Notes: a model not told the origin generated them from the letters alone. DNA of 64,000 bases from Bacteroidales bacterium (GCA_017530365.1 JAFXMK010000014.1:56829-120828), one strand, 5' to 3'. Counted from the first letter of the stretch, positions 1-9,119 are shown. A program made the numbers and translations.

Positions 1-1365
1 ACACTGGACTTCCTTGCCGACGTCTATCTCCACAAAGAGTACAACCCCATGGGCAACCTGTGGAATCCTAACGAAGGTGATGAAATTGTTCAGGAGCTGT
101 ACCAGGTCTTTCTCCCGATGCTGAAAGAAAACGGCCTCGAAAAGCTGTTTTACGAGATTGAGATGCCATTGGTCACGGTGCTGAGCATCATGGAAGAAAA
201 TGGCGTGAAGATCGACAGCCAGAACCTTCATAACATCAGCGAGGAGTTCGGTCAGCACATCCGTGAGCTGGAGGAACGCATCTACGACATGGCAGGGGTG
301 AAGTTCAACATTGCCTCCCCGAAACAGCTGGGTGAGGTGCTCTTTGAGAAGTTGCACCTCGACGCCAAAGCCAAAAAGACCAAGACGGGACAATATGCCA
401 CAGGTGAGGAGGTGCTTCAAAAGCTTGCTGGGAAGCATCCCATCATCAACGCCATCCTGGATTATCGTTCCTATACCAAGCTGAAATCGACTTATCTCGA
501 TGCCCTGCCGGCTTTGATCAGTCCCAAGGACGGCCTTATCCATACTTCTTTTAATCAAGCGGTGACAGCTACGGGACGTCTGAGTTCCAATAATCCCAAC
601 CTGCAGAATATCCCTGTGCGCACTGCAAACGGACGTGAGATCCGTCGTGCTTTTGTGCCTCGTAGTCCGGAATACACCTTGATGGCCGCCGACTATTCGC
701 AGATCGAACTGCGTATCATCGCCCATCTGAGCGGTGATCCGGCCATGATCGCCGACTTTAACCTTGGTCACGATATCCATGCCGCCACCGCCGCCAAGGT
801 GTTCCATGTGCCACTTGACCAAGTCACCAAAGAACAACGCAGCCGTGCCAAGGCGGTCAATTTCGGCATCATATATGGTATGTCGGCCTTTGGTTTGGCG
901 GAACGCATGGAGATCTCACGCGGTGAAGCCGCCGACATCATCAAGAAGTACTTCGAAGAATATGCCGGCATCAAGGAATACATGAATCGCAGCATCGCGC
1001 TCGCAAAAGAGAGAGGCTACGCTGAGACCATCTTGGGGCGCCGCCGTTATCTCCGCGACATCAATGCCGCCAACGGTACAGTGCGCAACTTCGCCGAACG
1101 CAATGCCATCAACGCGCCCATCCAAGGCTCCTCGGCGGATATGATCAAGATTGCCATGATCGGCATACAACAGGAACTGACACGACTCAAAATGCAATCC
1201 AAGATGATACTGCAAGTGCACGATGAATTGGTTTTCGATGCCCACCTCAATGAACTTGACACACTGAAAACGCTCGTCAACGACAAAATGGTGAACGCCT
1301 TGCCGCTCTCGGTTCCAGTCATCGTGGAGATCAATACCGGCGAAAACTGGCTGGAAGCGCATTAA
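1..1365 (+). CDS. polA: DNA polymerase I, C-terminal part (5' truncated by window)
   Basis: This is the 3' part of a family A DNA polymerase gene, used in Okazaki fragment maturation and repair synthesis. The reading frame is open from base 1, so the first visible ATG (49) is internal. Visible polymerase motifs are motif A (DYSQIELR, around base 691), the O-helix/motif B (KAVNFGIIYG, around 850-880) and motif C (QVHDELVF, around 1213). The part before motif A contains the palm/thumb region (TGRLSSNNPNLQNIP, around 570-620). About 454 codons are in view, roughly half of a typical bacterial PolA, so any 5'-nuclease and most of the 3'-5' exonuclease domain lie outside. The C-terminus ends normally in ENWLEAH. 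dnaG follows 62 bases later behind its own promoter. Confidence 0.97.
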   Translation, partial: TLDFLADVYLHKEYNPMGNLWNPNEGDEIVQELYQVFLPMLKENGLEKLFYEIEMPLVTVLSIMEENGVKIDSQNLHNISEEFGQHIRELEERIYDMAGVKFNIASPKQLGEVLFEKLHLDAKAKKTKTGQYATGEEVLQKLAGKHPIINAILDYRSYTKLKSTYLDALPALISPKDGLIHTSFNQAVTATGRLSSNNPNLQNIPVRTANGREIRRAFVPRSPEYTLMAADYSQIELRIIAHLSGDPAMIADFNLGHDIHAATAAKVFHVPLDQVTKEQRSRAKAVNFGIIYGMSAFGLAERMEISRGEAADIIKKYFEEYAGIKEYMNRSIALAKERGYAETILGRRRYLRDINAANGTVRNFAERNAINAPIQGSSADMIKIAMIGIQQELTRLKMQSKMILQVHDELVFDAHLNELDTLKTLVNDKMVNALPLSVPVIVEINTGENWLEAH

Positions 1366-1400
1366 AGTTGACAGTTGACAATTGACAGTTGAAAGTTTTC
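1366..1400 (+). repeat. Short degenerate TTGACAGTTGA-type repeat
   Basis: The polA-dnaG spacer begins with iterations of the word TTGACAGTTGA/CAATTGACAGTTGAAAG. Related wording (AACTTTCAATT) occurs downstream of the GIN lipoprotein gene (about 40686-40711) and before gldK's downstream neighbour (about 52472-52486). It looks like a short intergenic repeat family with no coding role here. Confidence 0.5.
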
Positions 1401-1401
1401 G

Positions 1402-1409
1402 TAATTTTG
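1402..1409 (+). promoter_or_regulatory. -7 box TAATTTTG for dnaG
   Basis: TAATTTTG matches the Bacteroidota -7 consensus TAnnTTTG and lies 18 bases before the dnaG ATG, so transcription should begin about a dozen bases ahead of the start codon. It suggests dnaG-map can be transcribed independently of polA. Confidence 0.6.
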
Positions 1410-1427
1410 CAACGCAAAAAATAAACA

Positions 1428-3386
1428 ATGCCGATACCAAGGGAAACAGTAGATCAAATCTTGCAGGCCGCCCGTATTGAGGAGGTTGTGGGTGAGTTTG
1501 TCTCGTTGAAGAAACGCGGGGCGAACTACATCGGACTGTGCCCTTTCCATAACGAGAAGACGGGCTCGTTCAACGTGAACCCTGCCCGTAACATTTTCAA
1601 GTGCTTCGGCTGCGGCAAAGGTGGCGACTCGGCCAAGTTCCTCATGGAACACGAGCATATCACCTATCCTGAAGCGCTACGTTACCTCGCCAAGAAATAC
1701 AACATCCAGATCGAAGAGAAGGAGTTGACGCCGGAAGAACGGATGGCCCAAACCGAGCGCGAGAAGATGTTCAACATCAACGCCTTCGCCGACAAGTTCT
1801 TCGTGGATACCTTGTGGAACACCGACGAAGGCAAGTCGGTAGGACTGGAGTATTTCCGTGAGCGCGGCTATCTCAACCCCATCATCGAGAAGTTCCATCT
1901 GGGTTACAGTCTCGAAAAATGGGAGGCCTTCACCGATTACGCCAAGCAGAACGGCTACGATCCTGAATTTCTTGAAAAGGTGGGCTTCTCCATCAAACGG
2001 CAGAACGGCGAGTATTACGACCGCTACCACGGCCGTGTGATGTTCCCCATCCATAACCTTACGGGTAAGGTCATCGGCTTCGGCGGACGTATCCTGCAAT
2101 CCGATCCGGAGAAGAAATTAGCCAAATACCAGAACTCGCCCGAGTCGGAGATCTACCAGAAGAAAGAGACGCTGTACGGCATCTATTTCGCCAAGAGCGC
2201 CATCGTCAACAAAGACGAATGCATCCTGGTGGAAGGCTATTTCGACGTTCTGCGGATGCACCAGCTGGGCATCGAGAATGTCGTCGCCAGCTCCGGAACT
2301 TCGCTGACTACGGAACAGATTCGGCTCATCAAGCGCTATACTAAGAACATCACCATGCTGTATGACGGCGACGCTGCCGGTATCCATGCTGCTTTGCGTG
2401 GCACTGACATGATCCTCGCCGAGGGCATGAACGTCCGTGTGGTGGTGCTGCCTCCTGAACACGATCCCGATTCCTTTGGGAAAGCTTATCCCATCGAGGA
2501 AGTGGAGCGTTATCTGAAAGCCAATGTAAAAGACTTCATCCGATTTAAGACGGAGCTGCTGCTTAAGGATGCTGCCAACGACCCCATCAAGAAAGGGCAG
2601 GTGGTGCGCAACGTGGTGGAGACCATCTCGGTGGTGCCCGACCCCATCTTCCGCATCGCCTACGTCAAGGAGACCAGCCGTCTCATGGACATGCCGGAAG
2701 AGACACTGATGATGGAGCTCAATAAGCTGCTTCGTGCCAAGTTCAAGAAGTCGCTGGGCGTCGAAGGCGAGGTGATCCCCGACGAGCCTGTCACCACATC
2801 ACCACAGGAAAAGCCGGAAGAAGAGCTGCTTCCCGTAGGGTACTATCAAGAACGTGAATTGGTGAAGCTGCTGCTGGTCTATGGCTCAGAGAAGATCGTT
2901 GACATCCGCAAGAACGAAGAAGGACAAGAAGTGGAGGAAGAGATGTCCGTGGCGCAGATGATCATCGACGATTTGCTCAACGACGAGATCGTGTTCTTGG
3001 ATCCCGTCAACCGTAAGGTCTTTGATATCTATGATCAGGCGCTGAATACGGATAAACTGCCTGACGATCAATATTTCATCTCAAATGAAGATGAGCAGGT
3101 CTCGCAGCTGGCCACGGATTTGTTGATCTCTCCCTATAAGCTTGACCAGTGGGAAAAACATGGCATTTTTGTGAAAAAGGAAGAAGACATGCTCAAGATG
3201 GCGGTGCAAAGCGCTATCTTACGTTATAAGGACCAGATCATCGATGCACGTCGCAAAGAAATACAAGATCAATTGAAACTCGAACAAGATGTTGATAATC
3301 AAATAATTTTATTAAAACAGAAGAAACGTTGGGATGATCTCAGAGTTCAAATCAACAAATTGTTGGGAATCGTAATAGCAAAATAA
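1428..3386 (+). CDS. dnaG: DNA primase
   Basis: DnaG makes RNA primers at the replication fork for the lagging strand. The 652-aa protein has the N-terminal zinc-binding domain at about residues 38-66 (CPFHNEKTGSF then CFGCGKGGD, a CX2H...CX2C pattern). The catalytic TOPRIM region includes ILVEGYFDVL (about residues 266-275) and MLYDGDAAGIHAA (about 310-322). The C-terminal 200 residues are charged and weakly conserved, as expected for the helicase-interacting domain. The start at 1428 gives the canonical MPIPRETVDQI N-terminus and follows a good -7 box. Length is normal for the family. map follows after 14 bases, so the two are probably co-transcribed. Confidence 0.97.
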   Translation: MPIPRETVDQILQAARIEEVVGEFVSLKKRGANYIGLCPFHNEKTGSFNVNPARNIFKCFGCGKGGDSAKFLMEHEHITYPEALRYLAKKYNIQIEEKELTPEERMAQTEREKMFNINAFADKFFVDTLWNTDEGKSVGLEYFRERGYLNPIIEKFHLGYSLEKWEAFTDYAKQNGYDPEFLEKVGFSIKRQNGEYYDRYHGRVMFPIHNLTGKVIGFGGRILQSDPEKKLAKYQNSPESEIYQKKETLYGIYFAKSAIVNKDECILVEGYFDVLRMHQLGIENVVASSGTSLTTEQIRLIKRYTKNITMLYDGDAAGIHAALRGTDMILAEGMNVRVVVLPPEHDPDSFGKAYPIEEVERYLKANVKDFIRFKTELLLKDAANDPIKKGQVVRNVVETISVVPDPIFRIAYVKETSRLMDMPEETLMMELNKLLRAKFKKSLGVEGEVIPDEPVTTSPQEKPEEELLPVGYYQERELVKLLLVYGSEKIVDIRKNEEGQEVEEEMSVAQMIIDDLLNDEIVFLDPVNRKVFDIYDQALNTDKLPDDQYFISNEDEQVSQLATDLLISPYKLDQWEKHGIFVKKEEDMLKMAVQSAILRYKDQIIDARRKEIQDQLKLEQDVDNQIILLKQKKRWDDLRVQINKLLGIVIAK

Positions 3387-3400
3387 AAATCGAGATACAC

Positions 3401-4261
3401 ATGGGAATGTTTAACAATCGTAAAAGATGGCGTGTTCCGGCTGGACAAGAGCCGACTGCCTTGGACAAAAGAGTGATGGCTTTTGAGAGTCGCGGTGCTT
3501 TGGTGCCGAGACGTTCTTTGATTCGTACCCCAGAGGAGATTGAGGGTATCAAACGGAGTGGTGTCATTAACACCGCGATTCTCGATCTGGTAGGCGAGAA
3601 GATACATGCGGGCATGAGCACCTTGGAGATCGATGAGCTGGTACACAGCTATACCATCGAACATGGCGCCATTCCTGCCACTTTGGGCTATGAAGGCTAT
3701 CCCAAGAGCGTTTGCACCTCCATCAACGAGGTGGTTTGCCACGGCATCCCCTCTGCTAAGGAGATCCTGAAGGAAGGCGACATCATCAATGTGGATTGCA
3801 CCACCATTTTGGACGGCTTCTACGCGGATGCTTCACGCATGTATGTCATCGGCGAGACCACGCCACGCAAGCAGAAACTGGTGGATGTGGCCAAGGAATG
3901 CCTCGAGATCGGCATGGCTGCTGCCAAGCCCTTCGGCTTTGTGGGTGACATCGGCAATGCCATCGAGCAACATGCTCACAAGAACGGCTTCAGCGTGGTG
4001 CGCGATCTCTGCGGACATGGCGTGGGCGTGAAGTTCCACGACGACCCCGAGGTGCTGCACTATGGCAGGAAAGGCACGGGAATGCTGCTGGTGCCCGGCA
4101 TGGTGTTCACCATCGAGCCGATGATCAATATGGGCACCTGGAAGGTCTTCATCGACAGTGCCGATGGTTGGACCGTCATCACCGAAGACGAATTGCCCTC
4201 TGCCCAATGGGAACACACCTTCCTAATGACCGAAACCGGGCTGGAGATACTGACTTATTAG
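3401..4261 (+). CDS. map: Type I methionine aminopeptidase
   Basis: This enzyme removes the N-terminal methionine from nascent proteins. The 286-aa protein shows the metal ligands of the pita-bread fold: Asp in INVDCTTILDGFYADASR (about residues 130-148), His in HGVGVKFHDDPEV, Glu in FTIEPMIN and Glu in the WEHTFLMT segment near the C-terminus. Compared with the roughly 250-aa minimal form it has about 40 extra N-terminal residues (MGMFNNRKRWRVPAGQEPTA...), a basic extension of unknown role without the Cys motifs of the zinc-finger MetAPs. It follows dnaG by 14 bases and ends at a strong hairpin shared with the convergent next gene. Confidence 0.95.
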   Translation: MGMFNNRKRWRVPAGQEPTALDKRVMAFESRGALVPRRSLIRTPEEIEGIKRSGVINTAILDLVGEKIHAGMSTLEIDELVHSYTIEHGAIPATLGYEGYPKSVCTSINEVVCHGIPSAKEILKEGDIINVDCTTILDGFYADASRMYVIGETTPRKQKLVDVAKECLEIGMAAAKPFGFVGDIGNAIEQHAHKNGFSVVRDLCGHGVGVKFHDDPEVLHYGRKGTGMLLVPGMVFTIEPMINMGTWKVFIDSADGWTVITEDELPSAQWEHTFLMTETGLEILTY

Positions 4262-4280
4262 TTAGGAGTGAGGAGTAAAT

Positions 4281-4310
4281 TCTCCCCTCTCCCTAGGGAG
4301 AGGGGCCGGG
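4281..4310. terminator. Hairpin between convergent genes
   Basis: A perfect inverted repeat with 11-base arms (left arm CCCCTCTCCCT, 4284-4294; right arm AGGGAGAGGGG, 4295-4305) sits between the convergent map and EEP-family genes, followed by a GC-rich tail (CCGGGGGTGAGG). The element and tail resemble a hairpin repeat common between Bacteroidota genes. It probably terminates transcription from both sides, although a T-run is visible only toward 4321. Confidence 0.6.
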
Positions 4311-4317
4311 GGTGAGG

Positions 4318-5559
4318 TCAATTTTTGACGAATTTTTTGCTCATCCCGTCAACCTGGATGAAATAAATCCCGGCGGGCAATGCCGACACATCAATGGTTT
4401 GGGAAACCTGTCCCGTCATCAGGATTTGGCCCATCACATTTGAAATCCGATAGATGGATGGATGTGGGAAATCAAAATGCAACACTCCCGTGGTGGGATT
4501 GGGATACACCTTCAGCCGATCTTGGTCGATCTCTTCCACGCCCCAATTGCCATAGACCCTCATCTTCATGGTGACGGGCAAGTGGTCCGAGGCATCGAAC
4601 AAAGCTTCGAGAACATCGGCAGGGACGGAATTGTTGCCGTTTTGGTCGATGCTTTGGTTGAAATGCTTTCCGTCGTTGCCCACGGCATGGTAGGAACCGC
4701 CGACATATCTCAAGTTGTTGAAACCCATATAGATTTCGTCCGACATCAGAATCATGTCGAAACGGTCATCCATGCCACCAGAAGAGAAACACTCGTTGGA
4801 GTATCTTCTGGTGGATTGGGTATGGAAAGGCGCAAACTGGCTATTGCCGTTCCATTCTCCTACGCCTCCCACGTTGGAAAGGGGATCGACAAACAAAGCA
4901 TCGGAATTTGAATAGGTACGTGTGAGACATTGGTATCCGGTCTCACTGGCACGATACATGTTGAAATCGCCCATGATCAGTATGTTGTCATTGGCATAAT
5001 GCTGATTGATGTAACCCATCACGGTTTGCATTAAAGTAAGTCGGTCGGTCTCGTAGTATGTGCCTGCCTTGGGGTGGGCTACGATGCAGACCAGTTTAGT
5101 GGTGTCGCCCGACTGAAGGCTTGTCGTCTTCAGATACAGCTCATATATGTCGGTGTCCCTAGGTCTGGTGCGGAGTGCCACATGGCTTTTTAGCACCAGC
5201 TTACGTGAATCGTAGAAGATATGGTTGATGATGCTGCTACTGGCATAGTTGATGATGTTGTCTGTCTTCCAGTAATCCACGCCATTGACATTCAGGTTGT
5301 GTCTCAAAAAATCGTCTTGAAGCTGCTGTGTTTTGCCAAACTCACATACGGTAAGGATGTCGGGCTTCACATAGTCCATCAAGGTGCGGATGCATTCGTC
5401 CTTGCGCTGTGTGTTGTTGTTGGTTTCATAGCAGTCGGCGTAGCCACTGCTGTAGTTGCCGTATTGCAGCAGGTTATATTGCATCACGGTGAGGGTATCT
5501 TGGGCCTTGACGCCCAAAACCACCATCAAGGTGGCTAGAAAACAGAAAAAACGTCTCAT
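4318..5559 (-). CDS. Secreted endonuclease/exonuclease/phosphatase family protein with T9SS sorting domain
   Basis: The protein (413 aa from the start chosen) has a signal peptide (MRRFFCFLATLMVVLGVKAQ) and an EEP fold. Visible motifs are VMQYNLLQYG (metal-binding Asn strand), CEFGK (Glu), VAHPKAG, GDFNMYRASETG (Asp/Asn) and the catalytic SDHLPVTM near residue 335. The last ~70 residues form a type A T9SS sorting domain (VYPNPTTGVLHFDF ... GIYFIQV ... KKFVKN), so the protein should be exported by T9SS and cleaved or anchored at the surface. An in-frame upstream ATG at 5580 lies inside the -7 box and cannot be transcribed from it, so 5559 is the start. The substrate could be extracellular DNA or a phosphoester; the sequence does not decide. 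Confidence 0.85.
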   Translation of the reverse strand: MRRFFCFLATLMVVLGVKAQDTLTVMQYNLLQYGNYSSGYADCYETNNNTQRKDECIRTLMDYVKPDILTVCEFGKTQQLQDDFLRHNLNVNGVDYWKTDNIINYASSSIINHIFYDSRKLVLKSHVALRTRPRDTDIYELYLKTTSLQSGDTTKLVCIVAHPKAGTYYETDRLTLMQTVMGYINQHYANDNILIMGDFNMYRASETGYQCLTRTYSNSDALFVDPLSNVGGVGEWNGNSQFAPFHTQSTRRYSNECFSSGGMDDRFDMILMSDEIYMGFNNLRYVGGSYHAVGNDGKHFNQSIDQNGNNSVPADVLEALFDASDHLPVTMKMRVYGNWGVEEIDQDRLKVYPNPTTGVLHFDFPHPSIYRISNVMGQILMTGQVSQTIDVSALPAGIYFIQVDGMSKKFVKN

Positions 5560-5577
5560 CTTAATACTTTTTATACG

Positions 5578-5585
5578 CAAAAATA
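5578..5585 (-). promoter_or_regulatory. -7 box TATTTTTG for the EEP gene
   Basis: On the minus strand this reads TATTTTTG, a TAnnTTTG match 18 bases upstream of the chosen ATG (5559). It is separated by only 2 bp from the oppositely oriented box at 5588-5595. Confidence 0.6.
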
Positions 5586-5587
5586 GT

Positions 5588-5595
5588 TATTTTTG
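5588..5595 (+). promoter_or_regulatory. -7 box TATTTTTG for the small lipoprotein gene
   Basis: TATTTTTG on the plus strand, 25 bases before the ATG at 5621. Together with 5578-5585 it forms an 18-bp palindrome-like pair of divergent promoters. Confidence 0.6.
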
Positions 5596-5620
5596 CCGTG
5601 TCATCAAAAAAAACACAACA

Positions 5621-6208
5621 ATGAAAAAACTTACTTTGATTGCAAGCTTATTCGCAGTTGTCTTCTGCCTAGTGTCCTGCAAACCCGATTCCAACGACAG
5701 TTATAAGAAATTTGTCGGCAAATGGGGCGTTGAACGTCTTGAATACTATACCGCCGACTATGCTGGTAATCCGATTCCCAATACAGTTGACATCCGTGAG
5801 TTCCCACTTGGGGATCCTCATGACGGTATCGACATGATCTTTTACGACAATGACAAGAGAACAGGTGAGATGCTTCGCCGTGACATTGACACGTTCTACG
5901 TTCAAATCAGTCTGGACCCCGAGGAGTATGATACCATCATCAACCCCGATTCCACGGTAAGGATCACTTTCAATTACATGTATGATACCGACTTGTCAGC
6001 ACTCTACGTCAACATGCACGATGACATGCATACCTTTATGATGAAGGTCAGCAATTTTACAGACAATTCGTTCATGTACGTCAACGAATATGACCTCCAC
6101 CTCGTGGAAAAGGCTTACCTGAAACGTCTCGAGGGCAAAGACGCTCCGAAGTCATCCTCCAAGCCAACCTATAGGCCTCGGAAGCCAGGCTCTTTCATGA
6201 GCAACTGA
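5621..6208 (+). CDS. Small lipoprotein, lipocalin-like
   Basis: A 195-aa protein with a lipoprotein signal peptide: MKKLTLIASLFAVVFCLVSC with lipobox LVSC and lipidated Cys20. The mature part opens with YKKFVGKWGVERLEYY, the kind of G-x-W strand seen in lipocalin-like lipoproteins of Bacteroidota. Acidic strands and a short basic tail (RPRKPG) follow. It probably sits in the outer or inner membrane facing the periplasm; I cannot assign a ligand. The start at 5621 is chosen because it follows the -7 box and gives the signal peptide directly. It converges on ade with 2 bases between the stop codons. Confidence 0.7.
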   Translation: MKKLTLIASLFAVVFCLVSCKPDSNDSYKKFVGKWGVERLEYYTADYAGNPIPNTVDIREFPLGDPHDGIDMIFYDNDKRTGEMLRRDIDTFYVQISLDPEEYDTIINPDSTVRITFNYMYDTDLSALYVNMHDDMHTFMMKVSNFTDNSFMYVNEYDLHLVEKAYLKRLEGKDAPKSSSKPTYRPRKPGSFMSN

Positions 6209-6210
6209 CT

Positions 6211-7845
6211 TTATTCGGTCAATGATGTGAAGCCGAATCGGGTCACATCGAACAGGCCTTTGTCGCTCAGTTTCAATTCCGGAATCACTAGCAGCGCCAT
6301 GAACGAAAGTGTCATGAAGGGGCTGTATAGTGTGCAGCCGAATTCATGTGCCAGCTGGTCAGCCCGCTCATAGTCTTCAGCCACGCGTCGTCCCTCTTCC
6401 AAGCTCATCAGTCCGGCGATAGGCAGCGGCAACAAGGCGAATTCGGTCTCGCTGCATGCTACCATGCCGCCTTTAGTATAGACCAACAAGTTGATAGCCC
6501 GTGCGATCTCTTCGTCGGAGCAGCCCACGGCCACGATGTTGTGGCTATCGTGTGCCACGGAAGTGGCGATGGCTCCGCGTTTCATCCCGATGTTATGGAT
6601 GAAGCCGATGGTGGGTTTGGAAGGCGCATAACGGTTCATCACCACCATCTTTAGGATGTTGCGGGTGGTGTCGCTTACCATGTTGCCGTCCACCACTTTC
6701 GGGTTCGTGACGATGGTGTTAGTGATGAGGTTGCCATCCATGCAGGCAATAACCTTGATGCGTTTGCCTTCATATTCAACACGCAGATCTTCCTTTGTGA
6801 TGGTCTTTGCATGGAAGTTGTTGCATGCATCCTCTTTCCTGCGAGGGATGCAGGTAGTGCCGTTTTCTGCTACCAGACGGCCCTTGATGTATGTTTGCAG
6901 TACATTGAGTTCATTGAAGCTGTCCACTACGATAAAGTCTGCATCGTTGCCTCGTTGGAGGAGCCCCACATCCAGATGGTAGTGTTTCACTGCGTTGAGC
7001 GAAGCTGCCCGTAGCACGTCCATGAGCTTGTAGCCTTTTTTAAGGGCGCGTTTCACCAAAAGGTTGACATGACCTTTGATCAGGTCGTTGGGATGCATGT
7101 CGTCGGAACAAAACATGAGTTGATCGGGATACTGCGCCATGAGTGGGATCAGTGCATCAAAGTTTTTGGCAGCGCTGCCTTCGCGGATCAGGATCTTTGT
7201 GCCGAACTTCACCTTTTCCAGCGCATCATCGATGGCGTAGCACTCATGGTCGGTGCTGATGCCTGCATTGATATATTTCTTGATGTCATTACCGGTCACC
7301 ATGGGGGCATGGCCGTCGATGGGCTTGCCGTTTTTCTTGGCGGCTTCCAGTTTTTTAAGGATCTCAGGATCGTTGGCCAACACACCGGGGTAGTTCATCA
7401 TCTCGGCGAGATAATAGATGTCATCTCGTGCCATGAGCGTTTCGATGGTCTGGGCATCGAGCGTTGCTCCTGATGTCTCGAACGGGGTGGCGGGCACACA
7501 GCTTGGAGCGCCGAAATAGAACTTGAAATGCCCGCGTTTTCCGCTTCGTATCATGTAGTCGATGCCTTCCACACCCATCACATTGGCAATCTCATGCGGA
7601 TCGCTCACCGTGGCTACCGTGCCATGGCATACCGCCATCCTAGCAAACTCGGTAGGCGGCACCATGGAACTCTCGATGTGGATGTGCGCATCGATGAAGC
7701 CAGGCAAGATGTAACGCTGTTCGGCCATCGGCAGCTCCTCTATTTCAGTGATTTTGCTGTCGTTGACGGTGATACGTCCGGGATAGATGCGGGAATGGAC
7801 CAAATCGACGATTTGTCCGCTCAATGAAAAGGTATTTTCACTCAT
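6211..7845 (-). CDS. ade: Adenine deaminase
   Basis: Ade converts adenine to hypoxanthine and ammonia in purine salvage. The 544-aa protein belongs to the amidohydrolase-fold, Mn/Fe-dependent bacterial family. Visible motifs: GFIDAHIHIESSM (metal-binding HxH, about residues 48-60), VSDPHEIANVMG (about 81-92), PIDGHAP, STDHEC and FCSDDMHPND (metal Asp). The C-terminal Ade-specific domain contains GFIHNIGMKRGAIATS and AHDSHNIVAVG. Length is usual for the family (about 540-600 aa). It is transcribed divergently from rlmI. Confidence 0.95.
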   Translation of the reverse strand: MSENTFSLSGQIVDLVHSRIYPGRITVNDSKITEIEELPMAEQRYILPGFIDAHIHIESSMVPPTEFARMAVCHGTVATVSDPHEIANVMGVEGIDYMIRSGKRGHFKFYFGAPSCVPATPFETSGATLDAQTIETLMARDDIYYLAEMMNYPGVLANDPEILKKLEAAKKNGKPIDGHAPMVTGNDIKKYINAGISTDHECYAIDDALEKVKFGTKILIREGSAAKNFDALIPLMAQYPDQLMFCSDDMHPNDLIKGHVNLLVKRALKKGYKLMDVLRAASLNAVKHYHLDVGLLQRGNDADFIVVDSFNELNVLQTYIKGRLVAENGTTCIPRRKEDACNNFHAKTITKEDLRVEYEGKRIKVIACMDGNLITNTIVTNPKVVDGNMVSDTTRNILKMVVMNRYAPSKPTIGFIHNIGMKRGAIATSVAHDSHNIVAVGCSDEEIARAINLLVYTKGGMVACSETEFALLPLPIAGLMSLEEGRRVAEDYERADQLAHEFGCTLYSPFMTLSFMALLVIPELKLSDKGLFDVTRFGFTSLTE

Positions 7846-7866
7846 GATGTTGGATTATTTCTGAGG

Positions 7867-7874
7867 CAAAGATA
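7867..7874 (-). promoter_or_regulatory. -7 box TATCTTTG for ade
   Basis: Minus-strand TATCTTTG followed by C, 21 bases before the ade ATG at 7845. It faces away from the rlmI box 20 bp further along. Confidence 0.6.
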
Positions 7875-7894
7875 ATCAATCCTGTGCAAATCCG

Positions 7895-7902
7895 TATCTT
7901 TG
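7895..7902 (+). promoter_or_regulatory. -7 box TATCTTTG for rlmI
   Basis: TATCTTTGC on the plus strand, 14 bases before the ATG at 7917. It rules out translation from the open frame that extends upstream to about 7884. Confidence 0.6.
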
Positions 7903-7916
7903 CAAAAACTGATCTT

Positions 7917-9119
7917 ATGAACAACACACCTCTTTATCCCGTCATCCGCCTCCACAAAGGAAAGGAGGAGGCGGTGCTACGCTTCCATCCTTGGATTTTC
8001 TCTGGGGCTATCGCCAACGGTCCGGAAGGGCTGCAAGCCGGCGACACAGTCACGGTGACCGACTATCATGACAATATTCTTGGAACCGGCTTTTGTGAAA
8101 CGGAAAGCATTGCCGTGAAACTGCTTTGTTTTGAGAACCGCAAGATCGACGAATGGTTCTTTTTGGACAAGATAAAAGCTGCTTTTGAGGTACGGCGAAC
8201 GATAGGTCTGGTTAGTAATCCGCATACCAACTGCTATCGCTTGGTCCATTCCGAGGGCGACGGCCTGCCTGGGCTGATCGTTGACGTTTATGGCCACACT
8301 GCGGTGGTACAGGCGCAAACGGAAGGGATGGCCCTGCATTTGATGGAGATTGTCAGGGCGTTGAAACTGGTCCCCGATCTGAAGTTGGAAGCGATTTACA
8401 ACAAAAGTGCGGAGGCCATGAAGCGTATGGGCAAGGAAGATGCCATTGAGGACGGCTATCTTTTCGGTTCCCGTTCGGATGAGCCGGTCCTTGAAAACGA
8501 CATGCGTTTTTTGGTGGATTGGGAGAATGGCCAAAAGACTGGTTTTTTCCTCGATCAGCGTGACAACCGTGCCTTAGTAGGCTGTTTCTCGAAGGATAAG
8601 ACGGTGCTCAACGCTTTTGGGTACACGGGAGGCTTCTCGGTGGCAGCGTTGCAAGGTGGCGCCAAGCGGGTGGTCACGGTGGATGCTTCAGGCAAAGCCA
8701 TGGAGGCGGCAGCTAACAATTTGCGTCTGAACGGTTTTTCGGCCACTGACAATCCTTGTCTTACGGCGGATATGAAAGACTATGTGAAGGAGATGGGGGA
8801 TGGGGAATTCGATGTGATCGTGTTGGATCCTCCGGCGTTTGCCAAGCGGCACCAAGACCGACATCGTGGCTTGCAGGGTTATCGCTTTCTCAACGCTGAG
8901 GCCATCAAGAAGATCGCCAAGAGAGGCTTATTGTTTACCTTCAGCTGCTCGCAGGCTGTTGACAAAGCCACCTTCCAGGGAATCGTGACGGCTGCTGCCA
9001 TTGAGGCGGGACGCAAGGTAAGGATTCTTTATCAGCTTTCCCAGCCGGCGGATCACCCGATTAACATTTTCCATCCCGAAGGAGCTTACCTTAAAGGTTT
9101 GGTATTGATTATCGATTAG
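7917..9119 (+). CDS. rlmI: 23S rRNA (cytosine-C5)-methyltransferase, RlmI family
   Basis: A 400-aa class I SAM-dependent rRNA methyltransferase of the RlmI/YccW type, which in E. coli makes m5C1962 in 23S rRNA. The N-terminal PUA-like domain (about residues 1-80) contains RLHKGKEEAVLRFHPWIFSGAI. The Rossmann core has DQRDNRALVG, VLNAFGYTGGFSVAAL (SAM-binding loop), VTVDASGKAMEAA (acidic loop) and VLDPPAFAKR (catalytic DPPxF motif). A late FSCSQAVDK segment supplies the expected Cys. The start at 7917 is chosen because the -7 box overlaps any earlier start. It is convergent with the giant gene downstream and shares a terminator with it. Confidence 0.9.
   Translation: MNNTPLYPVIRLHKGKEEAVLRFHPWIFSGAIANGPEGLQAGDTVTVTDYHDNILGTGFCETESIAVKLLCFENRKIDEWFFLDKIKAAFEVRRTIGLVSNPHTNCYRLVHSEGDGLPGLIVDVYGHTAVVQAQTEGMALHLMEIVRALKLVPDLKLEAIYNKSAEAMKRMGKEDAIEDGYLFGSRSDEPVLENDMRFLVDWENGQKTGFFLDQRDNRALVGCFSKDKTVLNAFGYTGGFSVAALQGGAKRVVTVDASGKAMEAAANNLRLNGFSATDNPCLTADMKDYVKEMGDGEFDVIVLDPPAFAKRHQDRHRGLQGYRFLNAEAIKKIAKRGLLFTFSCSQAVDKATFQGIVTAAAIEAGRKVRILYQLSQPADHPINIFHPEGAYLKGLVLIID

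Noticed and set aside
7884-7916. Upstream extension of rlmI
   Set aside because: It contains the -7 box TATCTTTG, so it would not be in the transcript; 7917 gives the family N-terminus.
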